Shown here: positions 1 to 8,152 of the stretch, piece by piece
Position numbering within the stretch: the stretch's first letter is position 1
Layout: each line of letters starts with the position of its first letter
Assembly (NCBI GenBank): GCA_965544035.1
Contig: CBEULR010000003.1
Coordinates: 1-64,000, forward strand
Length of the DNA: 64,000 nt
Reading direction: 5' to 3'
Source: CBEULR01 sp965544035
Lineage (GTDB): Bacteria; Bacillota; Desulfotomaculia; Desulfotomaculales; Desulforudaceae
The notes under the pieces: generated by a model
What the model was told of the DNA's origin: nothing
Database searches by the model: none
What the model saw: the letters and a program-made list of their open reading frames with translations, nothing else
Position numbers and translations under genes: made by a program

Positions 1-711
1 TTTAGTTGTCTAGTTTTCGTGGCCAAAAATGTTCATTCTCAAGTGGCCATTGACAGTATGGAATTGGATCGGGTACCACTGTGGCGGGGGAATCACGTTG
101 CCATACGACAGCTTGTGGAGGATTTTGCCCGATATCTCTATCTCCCACGGCTAAAGGAACCAGAAGTGCTACTGGCAGCCATGCGGGAAGGTCTGGTGTT
201 GCTGGCCTGGGAGCAGGATGCCTTTGCTTATGCCGAAAGCTTTGACGAAGCCCTCAACCGATATCGTGGTCTGCGTTGTGGGCAGCAGGCAGCAATCCCC
301 GATAGTGATGCTCCCGGCCTGCTCGTAAAGCCGGAAGTGGCGCGCAGACAGGTGGAGAAGGAATCCAAGGATGAAGAGACGACACCTGGTGGTACCGGAC
401 CTGTCGACAGACCCGATCCAGGCCCGGGGGGAACGGTTGTTCCACCGACTCCACCTACTCCCCCTGCGGATCTCAAACCCAAACGCTTTTTCGGCAACGT
501 AGAACTGGACGCAACTCGTGCGGGACGAGATGCCGGGCGAATTGCTGAAGAAATCATTGTGCACTTGGAAGCACTGGTGGGCGCCAAAGTGAAGGTCACT
601 ATGGAGATTGAAGCGGAAATACCTGATGGTGTACCGGATAACGTAGTACGTACTGTTACCGAAAACAGCCGGACCCTTAAGTTCAAGAACCACGGATTTG
701 AGAATGAATAA
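1..711 (+). CDS. DUF499-type AAA ATPase, C-terminal part (cut by window edge)
   Basis: The frame is open to the first base, so this is the 3' end of a longer gene. The visible ~237 residues include FARYLYLPRL, LAWEQDAFAYAE, YRGLR and GLLVKPEVA segments. I recognise these as the C-terminal part of large DUF499 ATPases, which are known from defence islands, often beside DUF1156 methylases and helicases. A Pro/Gly-rich linker (about residues 122-158) precedes a final alpha/beta domain ending in KNHGFENE. The Walker motifs lie outside the window. A GTG at 19 is in frame but is unlikely to be the true start. The gene is convergent with the leftward gene ending at 823. Family recognition is from memory of conserved segments. 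The role in defence is inferred. Confidence 0.7.
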   Translation, partial: FSCLVFVAKNVHSQVAIDSMELDRVPLWRGNHVAIRQLVEDFARYLYLPRLKEPEVLLAAMREGLVLLAWEQDAFAYAESFDEALNRYRGLRCGQQAAIPDSDAPGLLVKPEVARRQVEKESKDEETTPGGTGPVDRPDPGPGGTVVPPTPPTPPADLKPKRFFGNVELDATRAGRDAGRIAEEIIVHLEALVGAKVKVTMEIEAEIPDGVPDNVVRTVTENSRTLKFKNHGFENE

Positions 712-822
712 GCCGTTAATTAAGACTTAGGTTCGTATTTTGAGTCTGGGAGGATATAACTGTTGCCTGAAACTCCTGCAACCAGCGTCGTCAGGTTTGG
801 AGGTGATACCCCCACACGGTCC

Positions 823-1386
823 TTATTCTTGTTTCGTGCGTTGGCTTTGTTTCTCAAGGGTTGCTAGGACACGCTCACCCCAGTATTCCAGGAATGCAAT
901 AAACTCCGTCCGGACTTGTTCCTCATCCTCATCGGTCCAGCAATCACTTGGAACAGGATCGTCTCCAAAGTCTGAAGGCAATGGATATCCCTGTTCACGA
1001 ATTTCGAAAAGATAGTCTTGTGCCAAGTAGGATGCCGGGCTTTCGATATCTTCGGCTGAACCGAAAAGTACGTAAGCGACTGGCTCTGCTATTACTCGGC
1101 TCAGCCAGGCCCCCGGATCTCCAAGACAGTCGAGATCTACAATTTGGCGACCCGGCCAATCTCCTGGCCAATAAAACATCAACAACTCGTCTAATCCCTC
1201 AGTCAACTGCCACTGAATATCGTCAGGTGGCGCTAACACCAACCCCTCGTCTAAACCGTACTGTCTAGCAAGAATCATTAAGGCTGACTCAATAAACTCT
1301 TGCTGTTCCACTTCCCCCATATAACGGAACAGCCTTAACACAATTTCCTCAGAACTTAGTCGGTTGACCGGCGTACGGTTGTTCAC
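823..1386 (-). CDS. Hypothetical acidic protein of the helicase locus
   Basis: I do not recognise this ~187-residue protein. It is rich in Asp/Glu and Trp, with a DDIQWQLTEGL stretch, an acidic segment (DCWTDEDEEQ) and a helical, basic C-terminal tail. I see no signal peptide, membrane segment or catalytic motif. I chose the GTG at 1386 because an AGGGTGG Shine-Dalgarno-like sequence precedes it by five bases. The frame runs on to a GTG at 1443 without a better ribosome site. It lies on the same strand about 150 bp downstream of the repeat-module genes. It may therefore be the last gene of that transcript, although the gap leaves room for its own promoter. Confidence 0.6.
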   Translation of the reverse strand: MNNRTPVNRLSSEEIVLRLFRYMGEVEQQEFIESALMILARQYGLDEGLVLAPPDDIQWQLTEGLDELLMFYWPGDWPGRQIVDLDCLGDPGAWLSRVIAEPVAYVLFGSAEDIESPASYLAQDYLFEIREQGYPLPSDFGDDPVPSDCWTDEDEEQVRTEFIAFLEYWGERVLATLEKQSQRTKQE

Positions 1387-1539
1387 TTTTACCACCCTTT
1401 TATTCCGCCTCATCCCGGCTGTTAGCTGCGACCAGTGACACACCTTGGATCTATGTAATGTGCCTTTCCCTACGCTTTGTCAGCAAACGCACTTAACCTA
1501 TACCTATCTGACTATATGACTAGTTACTCCAAGAAGCCA

Positions 1540-2214
1540 TCAAACTATCTCCGGCTTTGGAAACCAATGATCATAGTCGAGCTTGCCAAGGAATATGTAC
1601 TCTAAGCCACTGGGCGCAAAAACGCTGCCAAACTCGTTGACATAAAACCTGCCGCCATTGTCACCTTTGTAGCGGGCAAACTCCAGGGCTACCCGGCGGG
1701 CCCGGTCAGCCCCGATCACTTTGGATAAGCGGACTTCTTTTTTAACCGCTGGATGCGGCATATACCGGTAATAAATGTCTTTGCCCCCCGGTTTCAAAAC
1801 ATAAGGGATGCCCGGATGAGGTCCAGTCCAGCGGGCGCCCGGCTGCAGGGGGCTGCCATTCTCATCCACGGCCTCGCCGGATATTATGTGCCCTTCAAAT
1901 TCAAAGGTAAGGGGCGCAGAGTATTCCCCGGCATAGTAATATTCAACCTGATCACCAGCGGGAACCAATACTTGTTTGTACTCATTGATATAAAAGGACC
2001 CCCCGGGTGTACCATTATAATAGGATTTTATTTGGTTAACCATTTTCACTAGCTCCGGGTGAGAGCTACTTGTTGGATACCAGCGTTCGTCATTCGGGGC
2101 GTGATAAACTAAGCCCACAACATGCGCACCATTTTGATAACGTACCGAATATTTTGCATCTTGGTTCACATTGGCAGGGCAATTCCCTACAAACCGAACA
2201 AATCCATTTCCCAC
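1540..2214 (-). CDS. Accessory protein with two GG-F-NEYG modules
   Basis: This 224-residue protein is unrecognised but has clear internal structure. Module 1 (about residues 20-100) contains IKSYYNGTPGGSFYINEY, then VLVP and YYYAGEY. Module 2 (about 138-222) contains GGRFYVNEFGSVFAP, then YIFLGKLDYDHWFPKP. Each module reads as beta strands, a helix rich in basic residues, and a GG-x-F-x-(I/V)-NE-(Y/F) hairpin. The same module occurs twice in the protein encoded just upstream and twice at the C-terminus of the helicase at 2929-5220. The GTG start at 2214 overlaps the stop of the upstream gene by one base (TAGTG), so translation is probably coupled. There is no transmembrane segment or known catalytic motif. 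A role as helicase partner is inferred from context. Confidence 0.72.
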   Translation of the reverse strand: MGNGFVRFVGNCPANVNQDAKYSVRYQNGAHVVGLVYHAPNDERWYPTSSSHPELVKMVNQIKSYYNGTPGGSFYINEYKQVLVPAGDQVEYYYAGEYSAPLTFEFEGHIISGEAVDENGSPLQPGARWTGPHPGIPYVLKPGGKDIYYRYMPHPAVKKEVRLSKVIGADRARRVALEFARYKGDNGGRFYVNEFGSVFAPSGLEYIFLGKLDYDHWFPKPEIV

Positions 2215-2915
2215 TACGAAACCCCCTCCTTTTCAAACCACAAATCGTAGTTAATACAACCCACATAAAACGGATCCCATTGGGTTTCGTTGAATTGAAA
2301 CTCCCTAGGCACCTTGGTGAGCACAATTCCGTAAGGATTCACGAGCAACCGCACCGGTCCGTAAGGACGAATGCTTCTGATCTTCCGGATCAGTTCCTGG
2401 TCTTGAAACGGGGGATAGATCGGGTGATCTGAATCATTATCACAGTAGTAAAGCCGGTGAAATGTGCTTAGATGGTATATCATCCCGACATAGGGCAACT
2501 CCCAGGGGTCTCCCGGTTCCAGGAAGTAGTCATCAGATAGGTCAAGGATTTCACCGGTATCTAGATTGCGAAGAGGCAATACGCCCGTTGTTTGACCAAC
2601 TAAAAACCGTCCATGCCTCATAGTGGGCACCAGAACCTGCCCATACTCATTCAGAAGAAATGATCCCCCTGGCCGCCCACTATAGTGGAGTTTCACTTCG
2701 TTAATGGCGTCCACCATTTCGTCTACATCCCTACACTCCACGGCCTGACATATCTGCCGTCCGTCAGGGGTCTCGATATAGGCCTGGATAACATAGCGGC
2801 CATACCGGCCGTGCACAACCCTGAAAACCGATGCATCCCCCGGTATGCGGCTGTATCGGCCGGTCCACTCTTCGACCTGCAGTGGGGTGAATTCAAAATC
2901 CAGCTCACAAGACAC
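2214..2915 (-). CDS. Accessory protein with two GG-F-NEYG modules
   Basis: This 233-residue protein has the same plan as its downstream neighbour. Module 1 (about residues 35-115) includes VKLHYSGRPGGSF, LLNEYGQVLVP and FLVGQTTG. Module 2 (about 141-229) includes RKIRSIRPYGPVRLLVNPYG, then FYVGCINYDLWFEK. Module 2 has lost the GG pair and has NPYG in place of NEYG, so it is the more diverged copy. The start is a GTG at 2915 with a GAGGTGG ribosome site just upstream. It begins 13 bases after the helicase stop and is joined to the next gene by a one-base overlap, so the three genes form one operon. The molecular function is unknown. Confidence 0.72.
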   Translation of the reverse strand: MSCELDFEFTPLQVEEWTGRYSRIPGDASVFRVVHGRYGRYVIQAYIETPDGRQICQAVECRDVDEMVDAINEVKLHYSGRPGGSFLLNEYGQVLVPTMRHGRFLVGQTTGVLPLRNLDTGEILDLSDDYFLEPGDPWELPYVGMIYHLSTFHRLYYCDNDSDHPIYPPFQDQELIRKIRSIRPYGPVRLLVNPYGIVLTKVPREFQFNETQWDPFYVGCINYDLWFEKEGVS

Positions 2916-2928
2916 TTAAACCACCTCG

Positions 2929-5220
2929 CTAGGCAAACTCCAGCCCGGATCTTAGTGTATAGAGATAGTAATACTGCCCTTCTTTCAAAAAAACCACGTG
3001 GTTCTGTTCGGTGATGAGCAGCTTACTCAACCGGGGATTCATTCCCTTGATCTCCCTGCAAATAGCGAGCAGTCGCGCCGCATCGTCACCTTTCCCGCAG
3101 TCACGGGCGTGCTCCCCCACGCGGGCATACCGCTCCCCGCCCCGCATCTTCCGTGCCAGCACAAAACGTCCCCTTCGCTGTCTCAGGTAGATGGTTTCTG
3201 GTTTTTTGCCCACGAGCTGGTGGGGGAAGAGATCACCCGGCTGCAATTTTTCAAGATCGGTCTTTTTCGGTGCCACGCCCGCAGACTTCTGTTCCTGGGA
3301 TGCCGCAAGCTCAAAGGGTTCCTGTAGTTGACCGGCATACTTCACAATCCAGTCATCGTGTTCGTGGACCAGCACCAGGATATACCGCTTTTTAGGCGTG
3401 ACCTTAAACTTGCCGTAACTACCCTTTACCCTTCGGACCAATTCGGGGCAGCCCTGGGGATTGACGATGATTTCCCGGTTCCGCGTAAAAACATTCCCCT
3501 CGGAATCACAGGAATACTCTGCCCCCTCGTAACCGCCCGGGTATTCGTCACCGATCTTTAATGAGTCCGGGGCGATATCATCCTCATCAGGTAACGGCGC
3601 CCGTGGGGCCTGGGGCTGCTCTACTAACTCACCATCCTCCTGCCACAAATAATACCGGTTTCTTTCTGCGCCTAATAAGTCATCCCAATCGGTCTTCCCG
3701 TAAATGATCTCATCCACCGTATCGCGCACATACAGAACATAAATACGCGCCACTTTGTGGCCGTCTTTTCCCTTACGTAGGAGCCGGCCGATGGATTGAA
3801 TGCGTTGACGCACAGAAGTGCTGGAGGCCACAATGATCCCGATGTCTGTCTCGGGAACATTAAACCCCTCAATCAGAGACCGTGCCGAGACGATAACCTG
3901 GGCCACACCCTGCCGGAAGAGGGCGATGCTCTCATCTCTCAGACCCTCCGGCAGCTTGCTATGCTCAACGGCCACAGGAAAACCCTCCTGCAGTAACCGG
4001 TGATATATATCCATCACGCTATCAATACTTTCATGGAAGAGAATGCTTCTGGTGTCCGGATCCTGATCAAACTCCCTTTTGAGGATCCCGATGACCGCTT
4101 TCAGGCGCGCATCTGCATCGTACAACAAGCGCTTCCGCTCATTGGTTAGGAAGATATGTTGTCTGGCTACACGTCCCAGCTCATCCTTTCGCGCAGCCAG
4201 ATGTTGCGTGCGCCTAGTGATAGCAGAGTCATGAATTCCATATTTGTGTCCTTGCTCACGCAATTCCGCGGTCACATCCCGCAGTCTGCGAGACAGGTTC
4301 TCATATTTTTCCCGCTCTTGGACTGACAAAGGTAAACCGTAGTGATGAATCTCGAACGCGGGGAGAATCCCTTGTTCAAAAGCCTGATGGACAGTCATTT
4401 CATAAATAATTGGGCCCAGCTCTTGACCGAGCAAACTTGAAGCATATTCCTTAGCATTAGTGTCTTCCTCAACATCTTCCCTTTCGGGGGTGGCCGAAAG
4501 ACCAAGATTATATGCCCGTTCTGTCTCAAAAACCCTCCTCATATCAGGCGCACCCGCCCGGTGGCATTCATCCACTATCAAAAGGAGCCCAGAGCCCACT
4601 TCGCTCTTCTTGACATGAGATGCCAAACGGCTTGCCGCAGTATTGATCACGCACAGGAGAATTCTTGTGTTTTGGTTAAAACCGTCGTTATGCCCACCGC
4701 CAAGCCTACCGATTGCACTATGCGGCAGATTACTGTTTTGCATAATTTCCTTGTACCACTGGGTTTGCAGTACGATGGTGGGTACAACAATCGCCACGCG
4801 AAGCTCAGGATTGAGGGTCTGTAACGCTTCAATAATAGCCAGGGCCAGAATGGTCTTACCGCCGCCGGTGACCACCTTGATGGTACCCCGCTTATGCTCT
4901 AACCATTTATCAACACAGTCCTGTTGCCAACCGTGTAGTGTAATCCCTTTGGTCATCCTCCACAAGGCTGGTAATTTAGAAGCTGTATCTTGTGACTCTT
5001 CGGCCTGACCTTCCCCTAGTTCGGCAGCTATCTTCTCCGACCAGTATTTGCGGGTTTGCAGGTTATGAAGCAACAATTTCTCTCGTTTGGTTAAGGCCAG
5101 GTAATCAAGGGGCTTTTCCTTCATTGACTTGTATTCCTCCAACCGATTCGAATGCCAATAATCAATTAAAAAGGGATCACCTTTGCAATCCTTATTACTC
5201 ATTGTTAGTCCCAATAACAT
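2929..5220 (-). CDS. SF2 DEAD/DEAH-type helicase with C-terminal repeat modules
   Basis: The 763-residue protein is a superfamily 2 ATPase of the DNA/RNA translocase type. The motifs are in order: Walker A VVTGGGKT (about residues 116-123), DECH (217-220), SAT (242-244) and QSIGRLLRKG (474-483). The N-terminal ~90 residues are helical. After residue 540 an acidic linker leads to two extra domains (about 560-636 and 675-763). These resemble the modules of the two downstream proteins: RVKGSYGKFKVTP with IVKYAG, and REIKGMNPRLSKLLI with ITEQNHVVFLKE and YYYLYTL. An ATG at 5202 is an alternative start with a GGGA site. The helicase core is certain. Its task, perhaps anti-phage, is inferred from the operon and the nearby DUF499 gene. 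Confidence 0.88.
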   Translation of the reverse strand: MLLGLTMSNKDCKGDPFLIDYWHSNRLEEYKSMKEKPLDYLALTKREKLLLHNLQTRKYWSEKIAAELGEGQAEESQDTASKLPALWRMTKGITLHGWQQDCVDKWLEHKRGTIKVVTGGGKTILALAIIEALQTLNPELRVAIVVPTIVLQTQWYKEIMQNSNLPHSAIGRLGGGHNDGFNQNTRILLCVINTAASRLASHVKKSEVGSGLLLIVDECHRAGAPDMRRVFETERAYNLGLSATPEREDVEEDTNAKEYASSLLGQELGPIIYEMTVHQAFEQGILPAFEIHHYGLPLSVQEREKYENLSRRLRDVTAELREQGHKYGIHDSAITRRTQHLAARKDELGRVARQHIFLTNERKRLLYDADARLKAVIGILKREFDQDPDTRSILFHESIDSVMDIYHRLLQEGFPVAVEHSKLPEGLRDESIALFRQGVAQVIVSARSLIEGFNVPETDIGIIVASSTSVRQRIQSIGRLLRKGKDGHKVARIYVLYVRDTVDEIIYGKTDWDDLLGAERNRYYLWQEDGELVEQPQAPRAPLPDEDDIAPDSLKIGDEYPGGYEGAEYSCDSEGNVFTRNREIIVNPQGCPELVRRVKGSYGKFKVTPKKRYILVLVHEHDDWIVKYAGQLQEPFELAASQEQKSAGVAPKKTDLEKLQPGDLFPHQLVGKKPETIYLRQRRGRFVLARKMRGGERYARVGEHARDCGKGDDAARLLAICREIKGMNPRLSKLLITEQNHVVFLKEGQYYYLYTLRSGLEFA

Positions 5221-5524
5221 CTTAAGCTCAAAATGGATTTACTAAACTTCGACAAGGACACTCGCAATTCCTGCCAAAGCTGGCTAAGGCGACCAACATG
5301 GTGAGAAATCGTGCATTTACAGGCTCAGAGATACCTCTGTACGCATTGTTAAGGAAAACTAGTTGGATGTGAGGTGGGTTTTTGTGTAAACCGGCAAGAA
5401 TATCCTGGAGTGATAACGAAAAAGAAAAGCAAACCAAATACGTGTTCGCTTCTCGCCTGAGAGGTGTCCGGTGGGTGTACAAAACTAAGGTATAACCCAT
5501 TTTGTAACCGGCTTAAATACAAGC
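5221..5524. other. Gene-poor spacer between helicase operon and rnpB
   Basis: About 300 AT-rich bases separate the helicase start from the rnpB terminator. A leftward 90-codon frame (5228-5500) is open, but it has no convincing ribosome site and no recognisable composition, so I do not call it a gene. The operon promoter for the leftward helicase genes should lie here. I could not point to one good -35/-10 pair. Confidence 0.5.
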
Positions 5525-5547
5525 AAACCGCGGGATAAGCGCGGTTT
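5525..5547 (-). terminator. Terminator of rnpB
   Basis: AAACCGCG (5525-5532) and CGCGGTTT (5540-5547) form a perfect 8-bp stem with a 7-base loop, eight bases beyond the rnpB 3' end. On the minus strand it is followed by a T-rich run. Confidence 0.75.
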
Positions 5548-5554
5548 GGCTCGC

Positions 5555-5915
5555 GTGAGTAAGCCTATAAGCCGGGTTCTGTCGTTGAATGGTCATCTAT
5601 CTGGGACGCCGGTTACCTGGCGCCTCTAGCAACCAACCCGGGAACAGAGCGGGCCGCTCCATCGTTCCCCTATTCGGTCTTGCTCCGGGTGGGGTTTACC
5701 TAGCCGGCCAGTTACCTGACCGCTGGTGCGCTCTTACCGCACCGTTCCACCCTTACCGTTTGAGAAGTGGGATTCCACTTCTCAAACGGCGGTACACATT
5801 TCTGTGGCACTATCCTTGGGGTCGCCCCCACCGGGTGTTACCCGGCACCCTGCCCTGTGGAGCCCGGACTTTCCTCAGGCGCGTTTGTGCGCCCGCGACC
5901 ATCCGGCTTACTCAC
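5555..5915 (-). ncRNA. rnpB: RNase P RNA, bacterial type A
   Basis: This is the catalytic RNA of ribonuclease P, which matures the 5' ends of tRNAs. On the minus strand it has the hallmark GAGGAAAGTCCGGGCTCC block near the 5' end. The 3' end has the ACAGAACCCGGCTTATAGG block. The 5' GTGAGTAAGCC and 3' GGCTTACTCAC pair perfectly as an 11-bp helix P1, which fixes both ends and gives about 361 nt, normal for type A. An internal hairpin with arms GTTTGAGAAGTGG and CCACTTCTCAAAC is a well-formed variable helix. A consensus promoter ends seven bases upstream and a terminator follows. Confidence 0.95.
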
Positions 5916-5921
5916 CAGTCC

Positions 5922-5950
5922 ATGATAGCAATAAATCAGCAAATAATCAA
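5922..5950 (-). promoter_or_regulatory. Sigma-A promoter of rnpB
   Basis: The minus strand shows -35 TTGATT (5950-5945), a 17-base spacer and -10 TATCAT (5927-5922). The predicted start, about seven bases downstream, falls at 5915, exactly the 5' base of helix P1. Confidence 0.8.
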
Positions 5951-5982
5951 TGGAAACGGCGCGCCAGGCCGTCGATTCCGGT

Positions 5983-6774
5983 CTAACGGAAGATGAACGG
6001 GTCGGAATCGGCCCGCGATACCTCCACAATGACATCTAGGCCGGCCTTCTCGATCCGTTCACGCAGGTACGCGGCCAGCGGTTCCAGGATCACCTTTTCG
6101 CTGGCGAAGTGGCCGGGGTCGATGAAGTTCATCCCGGCGTTCAGGATGTCCTGCACGGTGTGATACTTCAAGTCGCCCGTGATGAAGACGTCGGCGCCCG
6201 CGAAGGCGGCCTTGGACCACAGATCGCCGCCCGAGCCGCCGCAGATGGCCACTTTTTTCACCTCGCGGTCCGGCGGACCGCCGGCGCGCACGGCCGGCAC
6301 GTCCAGGGCGGCCTTCACCTTCTCGATGAACTCCCCGAAGGCAACCGGTTCGGACGGCCGCCCCACCCGTCCGAAGCCGCCGACGTCCGGGTTCAGCAGC
6401 GTGACTTCAACCAGCCCCAGCCTTTCGGCCAAGGCGTCACTCACCCCGTTCTCGGCCGCGTCCAGGTTGGTGTGGGCGCTGTAGACGCCGATGCCCGCCC
6501 GGATCAGCTTGGCCAGCACCCCGCCCAGCGGCAGATCGAGCCGGATGTTCCGGAGCGGCCGATAGATCAGCGGATGATGGCTGACGATCAGCTGCGCTCC
6601 CTTCTCAGCGGCCTCGTCCACCGTCTGTGCAGAGACATCCAGCGCCACGAGCACCTTCTCGACCGGGGCCTGCGGATCGCCAACCTGCCATCCGGTATTG
6701 TCGTGTTCCAGGGCCAGTGCTTTAGGCGCTATTTCTTCGATATAAGACACGATGGTCTGACACTTCACAGGCAT
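5983..6774 (-). CDS. Nif3-like dinuclear metal centre protein
   Basis: This 263-residue protein belongs to the Nif3/YqfO (GTP cyclohydrolase I type 2-like) family, which forms toroidal hexamers with a two-metal site. The precise reaction is unsettled in the family. Visible family marks are EHDNTGWQVG near the N-terminus, the metal-binding VSHHP (residues ~63-67), YSAHTNLDAA (~98-107), a GGSGGD loop and the C-terminal DPGHFASEK. It lacks the PII-like insert found in longer members. It overlaps the 3' end of trmK by ten bases, and the trmK-nif3 pairing is common in Firmicutes next to rpoD/dnaG. Confidence 0.9.
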   Translation of the reverse strand: MPVKCQTIVSYIEEIAPKALALEHDNTGWQVGDPQAPVEKVLVALDVSAQTVDEAAEKGAQLIVSHHPLIYRPLRNIRLDLPLGGVLAKLIRAGIGVYSAHTNLDAAENGVSDALAERLGLVEVTLLNPDVGGFGRVGRPSEPVAFGEFIEKVKAALDVPAVRAGGPPDREVKKVAICGGSGGDLWSKAAFAGADVFITGDLKYHTVQDILNAGMNFIDPGHFASEKVILEPLAAYLRERIEKAGLDVIVEVSRADSDPFIFR

Positions 6775-7454
6775 TCGATCATCTCCTTTAGTCGTTCCAG
6801 CTTCACGCTGATCCGAACCCGCGCCGCCTGCGCCTCAATGGTTCGGCTGCGTTTTATGCCTTCCAGCATCTTTGCGTAGTTTTCGGCCAGTCCCGCCAGA
6901 TGCCGCCGCAGCAGCGGATGTTTCTTCTCCCACAGCACCGGTCCGACTTCGAGCAGGACCTCATCCGGCATATCCACGGCACCGCGCTCGGCGACGATCA
7001 ATTCGTACAGGCGGCCGGATTCCTCCACCAGTTCCTCATCAACCACGTGCCATCCGTGACCATAGAGCCAGGCGCGCACCGCCGCAGCCCGGTTCATCGG
7101 CTGCAGGATCAGGCGGCTCACCCCGTTCAGCACCCCGGCGGGGGCGGCGTCCAGCACTCCGGCTATGGTCTGCCCGCCCATCCCGGCGATGACGGCGGTG
7201 TCCACCTCCCCGGGCGCGATCGGCCCGAAGCCGTCTCCGGCCCGGACATCGCAGACCGCTTCCAGGCCGGCCTCCGCCACGGCCTGTCGGGCCGCGCGCA
7301 GTGGTCCGGCCGCCTTTTCCACCGCGATCATCCGTGGGCTCGTCCCGCTCTGCAGCAGGTGGATCGGCAGCAGGGCGTGGTCGGTGCCGATGTCGGCCAC
7401 CCGGGCGCCGCGCGGCACAAAGGAGGCAATAAGCGAAAGTCTCGTTCCAAGCAA
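6765..7454 (-). CDS. trmK: tRNA (adenine-22-N1)-methyltransferase TrmK
   Basis: TrmK methylates N1 of A22 in tRNA using S-adenosylmethionine. The 229-residue protein shows the Rossmann SAM site (ADIGTDHALLPIHL, residues ~19-32), AVEKAAGPL, the acidic AGDGF and the family motif AGMGGQTIAGVL. A helical C-terminal half (EKKHPLLRRHL) is the usual coiled-coil tail. The start is a TTG at 7454 with a GGAG ribosome site about ten bases upstream. It is the first gene of a two-gene operon with the Nif3-like gene. Confidence 0.92.
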   Translation of the reverse strand: MLGTRLSLIASFVPRGARVADIGTDHALLPIHLLQSGTSPRMIAVEKAAGPLRAARQAVAEAGLEAVCDVRAGDGFGPIAPGEVDTAVIAGMGGQTIAGVLDAAPAGVLNGVSRLILQPMNRAAAVRAWLYGHGWHVVDEELVEESGRLYELIVAERGAVDMPDEVLLEVGPVLWEKKHPLLRRHLAGLAENYAKMLEGIKRSRTIEAQAARVRISVKLERLKEMIECL

Positions 7455-7679
7455 GGGCTTCAGCTCCGTACAATTGCTCTATCACTAGGCTTAACCGGTA
7501 ATGCCAGTATTATATACCAGGGCGCCCCTCTAAGGGAGCGCCCCGGGTGCGGTTACACCAGATTATGTTACTCCTTTTACGCCTCCGCTTCGTCGTTTGC
7601 ACCATACCGGCTCCCACATAATAGGGCACGTTAAACGGAATATTAAAGAAAAGCCGCTGTTCTTAGGAGGTGAATTAAT

Positions 7680-8030
7680 TTGAAAACAGCAACCGCACTA
7701 CTGATTAAACTCGTAGGTACGTTTCTCTTTGCCTGGGTCGGTCTGACCCTGATCGACGGGAATACGGCCGGCTGGGTGCTGGCGACCGCCGTTATCGCTA
7801 CCGTGGCGAATTACCTGGTGGGTGATCTGTTCACGCTTCCCAACTACGGGAACATGGTCGCCAGCCTGGGGGACGGTGCGCTGGCCGCTCTGACGGCCTA
7901 CATCATGAGCCTGATCGTGGGACCGATCAGTGTTTCACTGCTTGGTGTCTTGGTATTCGGAGCGCTGGTGGCGGTGGGTGAGTACTTTTTCCATAATTAT
8001 CTGCGCGAAAGCGAAGAAGTTGCGCCGTAA
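7680..8030 (+). CDS. DUF2512 (YndM-like) membrane protein
   Basis: This small 116-residue integral membrane protein has about four hydrophobic segments: LLIKLVGTFLFAWVGLTL, WVLATAVIATVANYLVG, a middle Ala/Leu segment and VSLLGVLVFGALVAVGEYF. It matches the DUF2512/YndM family of spore formers, whose function is unknown. An excellent AGGAGGTG ribosome site lies before the TTG start. It stands alone and is followed by a two-way hairpin terminator that it shares with the convergent DUF3231 remnant. Confidence 0.8.
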   Translation: MKTATALLIKLVGTFLFAWVGLTLIDGNTAGWVLATAVIATVANYLVGDLFTLPNYGNMVASLGDGALAALTAYIMSLIVGPISVSLLGVLVFGALVAVGEYFFHNYLRESEEVAP

Positions 8031-8120
8031 ACACGAACGGTTTACGGCATTGCCGCATACAGATGTAAAAACGATACGGCTCCCGGACGTAAAGCCAAGC
8101 GGCAAGTTCCGGGGGCGTAC

Positions 8121-8143
8121 AAGGCCCGGCAACACCGGGCCTT
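8121..8143. terminator. Hairpin between convergent genes
   Basis: AAGGCCCGG (8121-8129) and CCGGGCCTT (8135-8143) form a perfect 9-bp stem with a 5-base loop between two converging genes. Neither side has a strong T run. Confidence 0.6.
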
Positions 8144-8152
8144 ACTCTGTGC

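Noticed and set aside
5228..5500. Leftward 90-codon frame upstream of the helicase
   Set aside because: No ribosome site, odd composition and no recognisable motif. It probably only spans the promoter region.
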